Assembly: GCA_910575405.1 (NCBI GenBank)
Contig: CAJTER010000007.1
Location: 67,545-131,544, forward strand
Length of the DNA: 64,000 bases
Origin: Clostridia bacterium
GTDB taxonomy: Bacteria > Bacillota > Clostridia > Peptostreptococcales > Anaerovoracaceae
Direction of reading: 5' to 3'
The number at the start of each line of letters is the position of its first letter. Position 1 is the stretch's first letter. The notes beneath the pieces are model-generated. The model saw nothing but the letters and a program-made list of their open reading frames with translations. It was not told the DNA's origin and searched no databases. Made by a program: the position numbers and the translations under genes. Shown piece after piece: positions 35,997 to 44,733 of the stretch.

Positions 35997-37996
35997 TATA
36001 GCCAACCTCCTTGCCGCAGCTGCGTCTTTACATCTGCCAAAAGATCCATTTCCGCATCTGTGTTGTTATCTTTCATCTGGGCATAGTACATGCTCTCTGC
36101 CTGATCGCAATGTATGCTGAACTGATTATAATCCCTGTCTTCCTGCGGCAGCAGATTCTGCCATTCTACTTCTAAAAATGCGTAGCGTTTATGAATATTG
36201 TAATCTGCTCCATACAGTTCCTCCATTGTTTGAAGCGTATCTGCCACTTGCATCAGATTGTTCTGTTTCTGATACAGGATTGCCAGGGTATCGTAGTCTT
36301 CATAAGCCGCCCAATTGTTGTCTATGATTTCCTGGAGCAGCCGGATTGCCTCAGAATGATACATTGGATCCCCAGTTTCATCTGCCAAATTGATATCCGC
36401 CTGAACCAGCTTTTCCAAGATAACCATTTGATTTTGCTTTGGAAGCGTTTTCCTTGCCTCAAGCAGAACGCGGCGCTCTTCCTGCAGCTCATACTGCTCT
36501 TCATAGATTTTGCTCTCCATCATAAAAGCCCGCATCTGCATATAGGAATCTGATGTATTCTCCCTGCACCTCTGGAATTCACCGAGGGCCTGCTGTTTTT
36601 CATTAAGGGCCATATGGATCTCGCCTTTTGTATAATGAATAGATCCATCATCCAAGCCATATGTTTCTGCATCATTTAAAATCTCTTTTGCCTTTTTCTC
36701 CTGTCCATTTCTGGCCAAAGCAACTGCATAATCCCTGTAATATTGATTATCAAAGGCTCCCAATCCAATTGCCGCTTCATAATCCTTTACTGCCTCTTCT
36801 GTATCGCCCAGTTCCATACTGGAAAGCCCCTTGAGGGCGTATACATCCACCATGCGCTCTCTGTTTTCTCTTACTTTTTTATTCTCAATAATCTGTTTGT
36901 CGATAAAGTCTGAACAGCTCATATACTGACCCTGCAGGTAAAGAGAATACGCATTTTGGTAATAGGCCTCCAGTTCTGAGGGAATTTTCTCCTTTGCATC
37001 TTTAAAAAGTCCTTCCGCCTTACGGAACTCCCTGTTATCAATGCAGGCGATCTGTTCACCGACAATTTCGTTGTAATCGTTATACTTCTCACCTCGTATA
37101 GAAGTAAAGCCGTAAGCTCCCAGACAGAGAAACCCTATGAGAAAAGCGCAAAGAAGTCCGGTATAAATCTGCTGTCTCCGTACCAATTGCCTGTACCGCT
37201 TATCCCTTTTAGGAATTGCCTTTAAAGCCTGAAACATCTTCAGCGCACTTTCATAACGCTGCTCCGGCTCTACATGGGTGGCTTTTTCAATGACGTTCGC
37301 AAAAGGCTCTCCAAGAAGCTGTGCCAGCTCTCCAAAATCCATGTCCTGCTGATAACCCGGCCTTTTTCGCCCCATGGCCAAATGATATAAAGTCGCACCG
37401 ACGCTGTAGATATCCGATTTTTCATTGATTACATAGCGGCTGCTGCCTTTTCTTCTCCTGCTGGTAACGGCTAAATACTGCTCCGGCGAAGTGTATCCAT
37501 CCGTATATCCCAGAACCGTATTCTCATCTAGATAAAAGGAAATATTAAAATCTATGAGGCAGATATCACCCTCCGGTGAAAGCATAATATTGGCAGGCTT
37601 AATATCGCCGTGGATAATCGGGATCTTCTGCGTATGTAAATAATTGAGCGCACTGCATATCTGCATCCCCCATTTGAGAAGCTCCTGCCGTGAGAAACGC
37701 GGTCCTTCTTTCAACAGCTGCAAAAAGGATTTTCCCTCAATGAAGCTCATAACCGTGTAAACCTCATCCTCTGTCTCAATAAAGTCCAACACCTGCGGCA
37801 GATAGGAATGCTTGAGGTTCTTTAGAATGTCCACCTCTTTTCGTCTGTCTAGTGAGGAATTTTTCGGATTGTTGAGCCGTTTCAGGACAACCATCTGCTC
37901 CAGTCTGTTATGATAGGCCTTAAACACGGTGCCTCCGCTGCCGCTCCCCAGGGGTTCCAGAATCGTATAAGTGCCCAGAATTTGTTTATGTTCCAT
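35996..37996 (-). CDS. Membrane Ser/Thr protein kinase with TPR region
   Basis: A 666-residue Hanks-type kinase. The kinase domain (about 9-265) has the Gly loop GSGSGGTVFKA, Lys39 in VVLKRL, Glu in the alphaC region, HGDIKPANIM with Asp131, and DFN in place of DFG at 149-151; an Arg-rich activation segment (TSRRRKGSSRYV) follows SPEQYL. A single membrane helix is near 280-300. The outer part is all helical with several TPR-like repeats (about 320-660) instead of PASTA domains. It sits between FHA-domain genes, which are the classical readers of phosphothreonine. HRD is HGD, so activation differs from RD kinases. Confidence 0.9.
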   Translation of the reverse strand: MEHKQILGTYTILEPLGSGSGGTVFKAYHNRLEQMVVLKRLNNPKNSSLDRRKEVDILKNLKHSYLPQVLDFIETEDEVYTVMSFIEGKSFLQLLKEGPRFSRQELLKWGMQICSALNYLHTQKIPIIHGDIKPANIMLSPEGDICLIDFNISFYLDENTVLGYTDGYTSPEQYLAVTSRRRKGSSRYVINEKSDIYSVGATLYHLAMGRKRPGYQQDMDFGELAQLLGEPFANVIEKATHVEPEQRYESALKMFQALKAIPKRDKRYRQLVRRQQIYTGLLCAFLIGFLCLGAYGFTSIRGEKYNDYNEIVGEQIACIDNREFRKAEGLFKDAKEKIPSELEAYYQNAYSLYLQGQYMSCSDFIDKQIIENKKVRENRERMVDVYALKGLSSMELGDTEEAVKDYEAAIGLGAFDNQYYRDYAVALARNGQEKKAKEILNDAETYGLDDGSIHYTKGEIHMALNEKQQALGEFQRCRENTSDSYMQMRAFMMESKIYEEQYELQEERRVLLEARKTLPKQNQMVILEKLVQADINLADETGDPMYHSEAIRLLQEIIDNNWAAYEDYDTLAILYQKQNNLMQVADTLQTMEELYGADYNIHKRYAFLEVEWQNLLPQEDRDYNQFSIHCDQAESMYYAQMKDNNTDAEMDLLADVKTQLRQGGWL

Positions 37997-38014
37997 TGCG
38001 ATATACCCTCTGTT

Positions 38015-38667
38015 TTATTGCTCGAGTTTTTCAATATGGAAGGAAAGCTCTTCATCTGCAATTTTGAAGTTCTGTCCGTTTTCCAGCTTAACCGGATCTT
38101 CAATTTCTCTGTCTTCTATGTGGTATGATTGAGAGATTGCAAATCCTCCAGCCAGTAGCCATCATCATTTTTTGTTATCTGAATATGCTTCCTGCTGATG
38201 GCGTCATTTCCCTGTATCTGGTAGTCCGCTTTTGCACTTTTTCCAATGGTAAAGCTTTCGCCATTAAGGTCAATACGCTCATTCGTATTGATTCGTACAA
38301 GATAAACTTTTTCTTCCACTTCCTGTGATGCAAGCAAAACGGTACAGTCCTCTTCTGCCTGCTGTACTGCCGGTTTAGCTGTAAGGAGTACCGTATGTTC
38401 TTCCTCCTGCTCCAGAACAGACTCTAAAACGGGATCCGGCTGAAGAATTTTTTGTTCCTCCGGGGGCTCTTTCTGCTCAGCAAACTCCGGCGCTACCGGC
38501 TCGGAAGCCGCAGGCAGTTCTTCTTCCATTCCTTTTTCGTTTTCCTCTCTCCAGTTTCTTTCCCAGATATCTCTCTTCAAGACATCTGCTGTCCAGCCGC
38601 TCGTTTCCAAGGGAGGGATATAGACCTGATTGATATCCTGCCAGCCTTCCAATCTATTTTTCTGCAT
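38015..38667 (-). pseudogene. FHA-domain protein with TVLL motifs, frameshifted
   Basis: Starts at the ATG giving MQKNRLEGWQ, 9 nt after AAAGGA. An acidic middle carries two similar motifs, EEHTVLLTAK and EDCTVLLASQ, before an FHA domain (VYLVRINTNERIDL, SFTIGKSAKADYQIQG, ISRKHIQI). The frame fails at about 38119-38124 within the last FHA strands; one missing base (expected AATCATACCTACATA) restores SLNHTYIEDREIEDPVKLEN down to a stop at 38015. FHA domains bind phosphothreonine, and the repeated TVLL motifs look like kinase targets. As it stands, the last two or three strands are lost. Confidence 0.8.
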
Positions 38668-38707
38668 GTGGATCATTCCTTTCTGTTAGATTACCTTTTG
38701 CTCCTCG

Positions 38708-41017
38708 TCACCTTCCATCCTTCGACAAGTTCCGCAGCAGCAGCATGCTCACTGCAATAAAAAGAATTCCAATTCCGATCATAATGCCCCATGTTTCCAG
38801 CAGATGGCCTTTTGTAGCTTCAAAAAACACTTCTGCCTCGTGAGGAAGTGTGGGAATTTCCTCCTGCATACGCAGATCAAGGATGTTGAGCCGGGCAATG
38901 CTGCCGAGGGCTTCTACGGACCAGCGGCTGATGGTGCAGTAGGATATGATTTCCCCCGCGCTTTCCAGCTTGAAAAGAATTCCGGAAAAGAGCAGCTGAA
39001 TAATCAATACAAAAGGCGCTAAGGCCATTGCTTTGTCACCGGTCTTTACCATTGCTGAAATGATAAGCCCCATGGCCACCGAGGCCAGCACAGTGAGCCA
39101 TACGGTTAACAGGATTTCGCCATGAAAGTGAGAAGCGAAAATCCCCTTCTTATCCGCATCCAGCAAAAGTAAAAAAGTTCCGGTTAAAAATATGGCTTGT
39201 ATCAACCCCAATATCGCCTGTATCAGCACCTTGGAAAGGATATAGACACGAAGCTTTAGGTTTGCCATATATTCCCGTTTCAGGACGCTCCGCTCCTTGC
39301 ATATCTCCTGAATGGAGTCAAACAGGCCGATCCAGATAGCGGAACAGCTGAGGGCAAACATCATGGATTTTGTGCTTTCATAGATTTTGAACACTTCATT
39401 GTCAGCCACAATCCATAAAAGCAGGCCTATTATCAGCGGCTGAACAAGGAGCACTCCTAATCTCTGCGCGTCGTTTTTCATCAGCTCCGTATACCGCTTT
39501 ACAAGTACAACAAACTGGCGGCGCGCAGAAACGCGGCGTTTTTTCGCAATCGGCTCTTTCGGAGCACTCTCCGGCTCCTGCCAATTTTCTTTACTTTGAG
39601 ACTCCTGAAATCGCTGCTGCCACTCTGCGGCATTTCCTGCCAGGAGATTGTAGATATCCGTCAGTTCTTCTTTGTGGAAAAACTGTTTTGCCTGTTCTAC
39701 ATTTCCTGCAAAGCACAATCTTCCGCCCGGTCCCATAAACAGGATCTTGTCACACAGATGCAGATTTTGAGTTGTATGCGTGACCATAATTACCGTTTTA
39801 TCCTGCTCTTTTGTAAGCCTTTTCAGGGACAGCATGAGATTTTTTTCCGTTCCCGGATCGAGGCCTGATGTCGGCTCATCCAGGAAGAACAATTTTGGAT
39901 CCGCAAGAAGCTCCACCGCGATGCTGGCCCTTTTTTTCTGCCCGCCGGAAAGCTTTCGTATGTAAGTATTCTGGTGTTCCTTCAAATCGATCATATCCAG
40001 AATTTCATCGATCCGTTTTTCAATTTCCCCTTGCCCTGTATCATCCGGCATCTTCAGACGCGCCGTATAGTGGAGCATTTTACGCAAAGTCAGATTTTCG
40101 TAAATAATATCCTCCTGCGGCACATAGCCGATCATATCCTTTAAGTGCTGAAAATTTTCAACCAGATCAATATTGCCGCAATACACGTTTCCCTTGAACT
40201 TTTTGTCAAAGCCGTTTATCACATTCATGACGGTAGTTTTTCCTGCTCCCGAACCTCCGATAATGGCTACAAAGCTGTTGCCTTTGATATCGCAGTTGAC
40301 ATCCCGCAGAATTTGTTTTTTCTTATTAAAGTTTCCAACCCATTTGTCGACGTGGCGCACTTTAATATGAATGCCGCGTATACGATTTTTGTAATAAAGA
40401 CAGTCGCTGGAAAAGAACAGCTGGTAGCCGAGAATTTGGATCACATCTTTGTCTTTCAGGAGCTGGGATCCATTTACCGTCTGCCCATTCACGAGGATGC
40501 CGTTGGCACTTTTGTTATCCCTGATAAGCGGCCCCTGGCTCGTGTATTCGATGGTGCAGTGGTGTCTTGAAACACTGGGATGCTCCAGAACAATATCGTT
40601 TCCCGCCGTTCTTCCAATGGTAATCATATTTGCGGAAACAGTGAATTTCTCCATTGATTCATCTTCTGCCATATAGCTGAGGCTTATTAAAACCATTTTT
40701 TCCGGATTTTTTACTGACCCGATACGCAGAACGGTTCCCTCTGAAACTTCCACAAACTGCTCTGACTGATGCAGTAATGTCCTTTTTCCGGAAAATTCCA
40801 CATAGGTTCCATTGCTGCTGTTCAAATCCTTGTAAAAGAATGTGTCATATTTCCGGAGTAAATAGCCGTGTGTCTTGGAAACAATTGCTTCCGAAATTAC
40901 AATGTCATTCTGGCGTGCATCCCGCCCCAGCGTATAACTGGCCTGGTTCATTGATTCTAAATCAATATTCTGAATCTGTCCTTGTGTATTGATAATCGTT
41001 AATACTGCGCGTTCCAT
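38708..41017 (-). CDS. FHA-FHA-ABC transporter (ATPase-permease fusion)
   Basis: A 769-residue half-transporter. Two FHA domains lead (about 25-100 and 130-205), the second with a full GRTAGNDIVLEHPSVSRHHC signature. The ATPase domain (about 220-440) has Walker A GGSGAGKTTVMN, signature LSGGQKKRASIA, Walker B LFFLDEPTSGLDP and switch His in VTHTT. A basic linker then leads to an ABC-2 (ABCG-like) permease of about six spans (about 515-765). Two copies would make a transporter. FHA domains before the ATPase suggest that phosphorylation by the neighbouring kinase controls assembly or activity. Substrate unknown; lipid, peptide or polymer export is possible. Confidence 0.92.
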   Translation of the reverse strand: MERAVLTIINTQGQIQNIDLESMNQASYTLGRDARQNDIVISEAIVSKTHGYLLRKYDTFFYKDLNSSNGTYVEFSGKRTLLHQSEQFVEVSEGTVLRIGSVKNPEKMVLISLSYMAEDESMEKFTVSANMITIGRTAGNDIVLEHPSVSRHHCTIEYTSQGPLIRDNKSANGILVNGQTVNGSQLLKDKDVIQILGYQLFFSSDCLYYKNRIRGIHIKVRHVDKWVGNFNKKKQILRDVNCDIKGNSFVAIIGGSGAGKTTVMNVINGFDKKFKGNVYCGNIDLVENFQHLKDMIGYVPQEDIIYENLTLRKMLHYTARLKMPDDTGQGEIEKRIDEILDMIDLKEHQNTYIRKLSGGQKKRASIAVELLADPKLFFLDEPTSGLDPGTEKNLMLSLKRLTKEQDKTVIMVTHTTQNLHLCDKILFMGPGGRLCFAGNVEQAKQFFHKEELTDIYNLLAGNAAEWQQRFQESQSKENWQEPESAPKEPIAKKRRVSARRQFVVLVKRYTELMKNDAQRLGVLLVQPLIIGLLLWIVADNEVFKIYESTKSMMFALSCSAIWIGLFDSIQEICKERSVLKREYMANLKLRVYILSKVLIQAILGLIQAIFLTGTFLLLLDADKKGIFASHFHGEILLTVWLTVLASVAMGLIISAMVKTGDKAMALAPFVLIIQLLFSGILFKLESAGEIISYCTISRWSVEALGSIARLNILDLRMQEEIPTLPHEAEVFFEATKGHLLETWGIMIGIGILFIAVSMLLLRNLSKDGR

Positions 41018-41028
41018 AATCTTCTCTC

Positions 41029-42730
41029 TTATTTTGTCTTCAGGGTGTTTATGTTCTTTTTTGTGGTTTGTAATGCCTGGTTATAGTCTTCCAGCTCTTC
41101 TTTTGTGGTTTCCTGATGCCAGTCCGTGCTCAAGGGAATATAGAGACGCCGACCATTTTCATTTTGATACCTTACATTCAAATCACCATCGGCCTTTGGG
41201 TAATATGGTCTTGACAATTTATTATGAAACCGGATCACTTTACTGTCAGCCTCGGTCTCTCCGTTGATACTTCCCGGCTCCCCAAATTCAGGAATCGGAA
41301 CTACGATATCATACTTCGTATAAAAGCTCTCTCCATCATATGTAAGGTATTCGGCAGAACCTGTTGTTGCATCCATCCTATGGTCTTTTACTATATATAC
41401 CTCCTCACCTTCCGAGGTTGTTTCCAGCCAGGCCATTCCTTCAATATTGTTTGCAGGCTGCTTTTCCAGCACATTCTTCAGTGTCCCATTATTCCAGGCC
41501 CATATTTCATAAGCATAGCCGGAGCCTTCACCCCCGACAGGGTCTTCATAATATCCTAAAAGCAATTCCTGCTTATTGTCTCCATTAAAATCAATCAGCT
41601 GCACAGCATATAGTCCTTTTAATACGGATATCTTGAAATAATCATCAAACCCGTCTTCCTCTTCAATTCTTCCCTCGCCATATTTATCCTGGTATTCCAT
41701 GCACAGTTCATAATATGCTTCGTATTGATCTGCCGTCTGATTATGGCTTTCCTGTTTTTCTTCCAAGAGAATCCATTCAAAAGTTTCCTTTTCTTTGGAT
41801 TCATATTGATCCTTTATTTTATTGAATTCCTCTTCTGAAATTTCCTTTTTACCTTCTGCATCATGGTAATATTTAATGAGTGGTTCTTCGCCCTGTTCGC
41901 TCCAGTCTCCAAATACAGAAAGACTTTCTATCAAGTCTGGCGTATATCCATCATCGGAAATGCGATAAGAATCATAGACATGATCAATTGCGCTGCCTAC
42001 TCCTACTACCTCGATCGTCCCATCTGTATAAACGTCAAAATTGGTGCGATAGCCAAATGACTCGTTTGGAAACAGTGATACAGGCGTTTCTCCTGAAAGA
42101 GAGAATATATCGTACTGCCTTGCTTCTTCCGCAGACATTCCCAGGCCAATGAGCAGCTCCGGTACTCCGTTATTATCAATATCCTTTAAGGCATAATATA
42201 CCTGATATTCTTCTTCGTCCGCCGCAGCAAGCGCTAGTTCGAAATTTATATTTTTACCAGGCAGATAAGATTCAAAATCCTCCATTTCCCTTTTATCTCT
42301 GCAGTAGTTATCGGCCATAAGCGCTCTGTACTGAGAAAGTATGGGTTCATATTGCTTCTCCTGGACTCTTGCTTCTGCTGATTTCAGCCTGGTTTTAATC
42401 TTCTTGCCCTTATTTTGCTTCTTTCCCTTTTCCAGAATCTTTACAGCTTCTTCGTATTTTCCCTGTTCCGTATAGATGTCCGCCAGCTCCAGGTATGCCT
42501 TCTCCTCTTTGGGCCGGATATTAATGGCTTCCAGATACATGGTTTCCGCCCGTTCATAATCAAGTTCCTGCAGATATTTATCTGCCAGCTGCAGCTACGA
42601 GTAAAATCACAATCACAAGAATCCGTTTTCTTTGGCGGCTCTCTGGTTGGCTGCCATACAGGACTGTACCGCATCGTTTGCAAAATTGTGCCTGTTCCTT
42701 GTTGTCAATTCCACATTTGCTGCATCGCAT
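41029..42730 (-). pseudogene. Zinc-ribbon/TPR/Ca-loop protein, internally deleted
   Basis: The N-terminal piece (42578-42730) begins MRCSKCGIDNKEQAQFCKRC, reaches a membrane helix (RKRILVIVILLVAA) and stops. The main piece continues in another frame from LQLADKYLQELDYERAETMY (TPR) to 41029. Compared with the paralogue at 42747-44624, roughly 20 residues spanning the end of the membrane helix and the stalk are missing at about 42590, with a frame change, in a GCTGCAGCTG-rich spot that may have mediated slippage. The body has the Ca-loop-like DIDNNGVPELL and DFNGDNKQELL. The 503-residue internal frame (from 42540) would lack an anchor. Confidence 0.8.
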
Positions 42731-42746
42731 AGCATATTCTCTCTTT

Positions 42747-44624
42747 CTAGTTATTCTCCAGTTTTTTTAATGTCTGATTTGTATCCTTCAATACGGCGTC
42801 CTTGTCTTTTGCCTCCATGAAGGCCATCGGTATGCTCCATTTTCCGCCTTTTTTCAAATAATGGTTTTCCGCTGAAGCATACCAGCCGAATTCTTCTGAC
42901 AAGCGGTTCCAATCCTCCAGCTTCATTAGCTCCCCGTTAATCGTAATCACATCCGGATCATCTTGATAGCCAATCACATACTCAGGAGTAAATTTTCCAT
43001 CTTTAAAGCGTAGATATTCTTCTTTTTCTCCAGTATCTTCATATCCCCATAGGTAAATCGCGCCATTTTTATCTGCTGTCTCGATCCAGACGCATTCTCC
43101 ATTGCTATGGGGTGGTCCCATTTTATTCAGGACTTGGACGGCGCTGTCCTGCTGTGCCCACACTTCGTAAGCATATCCGCCCATCGCATTTTTGTCCGCA
43201 TAGCCCAGCAGCAGTTCCTGATTTCCATCTTTATCAAAATCAATCAGCCGTACAACACACAGACCCGTCAAATTATAGTAATCGCTGCCATCCCACTTTT
43301 CATAACCGGGCTTTCCGTATTTTTCCTGATACTCTGCACAGAGTGATTGATAGGTCTTATGAGCTCCCCTATCAGCATCTGCAGAAGCGTCTTTCAGTCG
43401 CTCGACTGTCGCCTCGGCTTCATCCAGAACAGCCTGTGCATAGTCTGCTGTGAGATAACGGAACTCAATTAAAAGTTCCTTGCTATTCGGATCATAAGTC
43501 TGGTCTTCTGTCTGGTTATATATTTTGCTTTTAGGAAAGCTTTTGATTTCCTCCTCAAACGCTTTTGCCGAAAGAGTCTTCCCGTTTACAATATAGGTAA
43601 ATTCCTCTGTTCCATCCTCTGGCCAATGTTCTTCATATTCATATTCTATATTGAATTTACCGCTTTCATATTGCATATATTGGGCAGGACCATCCCAAGC
43701 TGTCCTGTCTATAATCAAATAAATTGTATTCTCTTTTATTGATGTTTCGATCCAGCTTGTGACATCTTGCCCAGTATTCACTGCAGTTGCTGGCAGCACA
43801 TTTACCAAATTATTATCCTGCCACGCCCATATCTCATACTGAAAATCTTGCGGGGTCTGTTCTAATTCGTCACCCTTCTCCTTCTGATAGGCCAATAGTA
43901 GTTCCTGATTGCCGTCTTTATCGAAATCATAGAGCTTGGTCACGCAAAGGCCCTGCAGTTCTCCATATTCGCCCGTAGATTCACTGTATTCATCATCTTC
44001 ACTAGGTCCATATTTTTCTTCATTTGTAATAAAATCAGGATTTCCATATTTCTGCCGATACTCTGCGCATAATTCATAATATGCTTGATACTGAGCATTC
44101 GCAGTGCCGAGCTTGGAAGCTTTTTGTGTTTCCTTCAGCTTGGCCTCAATCTTCTTTCCTCCCGCTTTTTCTTTTCCTTTTTTCAGAGTATCAATAGCTT
44201 TTTCATATTTACCCTGCGATGTATATACATCAGCCAGTTTTATGTAAGCATCTTCTTTCTTTGGCTGAATTCTAATTGCTTCCAAATAGACAGTCTCCGC
44301 TTTTTCATAATCCATGGCTGCAAGGTATTTATCTGCTGTCTGCAGCTTTCCAGTGTACTCAGCCTGTTTTTGGCTGTTTGTATAGAGCATAATTCCGATG
44401 ATGCAGGCAGCAATGACTGCTAGGACTGATGCTGTGATTATAATTTGCTTGTTTCGGTTTTGATTTAGAGCGGAGGGAGCAGGGGCTGCGTCTGATGGCT
44501 CTGCCTGAGCCTGCTTCTCAACTTCCGTGCGTTCTTTTTCCTCCTGTTGCTTCAGCGGCGCTCCGCATTTTTCACAGAAATTCGCCTGCTCTGTATTTTC
44601 TGTTCCGCAATTTTTGCAATGCAT
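42747..44624 (-). CDS. Zinc-ribbon/TM/TPR protein with two FG-GAP-like loops
   Basis: A 625-residue intact paralogue of the two similar genes in the array. Zinc ribbon CKNCGTENTEQANFCEKC at residues 3-20, acidic linker, membrane helix (about 60-80), TPR pair (about 90-150), then two related outer domains each with a calcium-loop-like motif: DFDKDGNQELLLAY near 230 and DFDKDGNQELLLGY near 470. The two halves probably arose by internal duplication. The ATG giving MHCKNC is chosen, 8 nt after AAGGAG; a longer frame upstream lacks support. Likely anchored with its bulk outside the membrane; ligand unknown. Confidence 0.85.
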   Translation of the reverse strand: MHCKNCGTENTEQANFCEKCGAPLKQQEEKERTEVEKQAQAEPSDAAPAPSALNQNRNKQIIITASVLAVIAACIIGIMLYTNSQKQAEYTGKLQTADKYLAAMDYEKAETVYLEAIRIQPKKEDAYIKLADVYTSQGKYEKAIDTLKKGKEKAGGKKIEAKLKETQKASKLGTANAQYQAYYELCAEYRQKYGNPDFITNEEKYGPSEDDEYSESTGEYGELQGLCVTKLYDFDKDGNQELLLAYQKEKGDELEQTPQDFQYEIWAWQDNNLVNVLPATAVNTGQDVTSWIETSIKENTIYLIIDRTAWDGPAQYMQYESGKFNIEYEYEEHWPEDGTEEFTYIVNGKTLSAKAFEEEIKSFPKSKIYNQTEDQTYDPNSKELLIEFRYLTADYAQAVLDEAEATVERLKDASADADRGAHKTYQSLCAEYQEKYGKPGYEKWDGSDYYNLTGLCVVRLIDFDKDGNQELLLGYADKNAMGGYAYEVWAQQDSAVQVLNKMGPPHSNGECVWIETADKNGAIYLWGYEDTGEKEEYLRFKDGKFTPEYVIGYQDDPDVITINGELMKLEDWNRLSEEFGWYASAENHYLKKGGKWSIPMAFMEAKDKDAVLKDTNQTLKKLENN

Positions 44625-44657
44625 CCTGTTCTCCTTATTCAGATCGTTTCCAGCAAT

Positions 44658-44701
44658 CATATCCACCTGCTGTTTCCAACGAGTTTCAACAGGTGGATAT
44701 G
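44658..44701. repeat. Long perfect hairpin without U-tract
   Basis: CATATCCACCTG (44658-44669) and its complement (44690-44701) are perfect 12-bp arms around a 20-nt loop, between the Ig/FN3 gene and the zinc-ribbon gene. No T-run follows on either strand, so it may be an mRNA processing or stabilising stem. Confidence 0.5.
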
Positions 44702-44733
44702 CAATAGAGCCTCCCGATTATTGATTTGCTATT

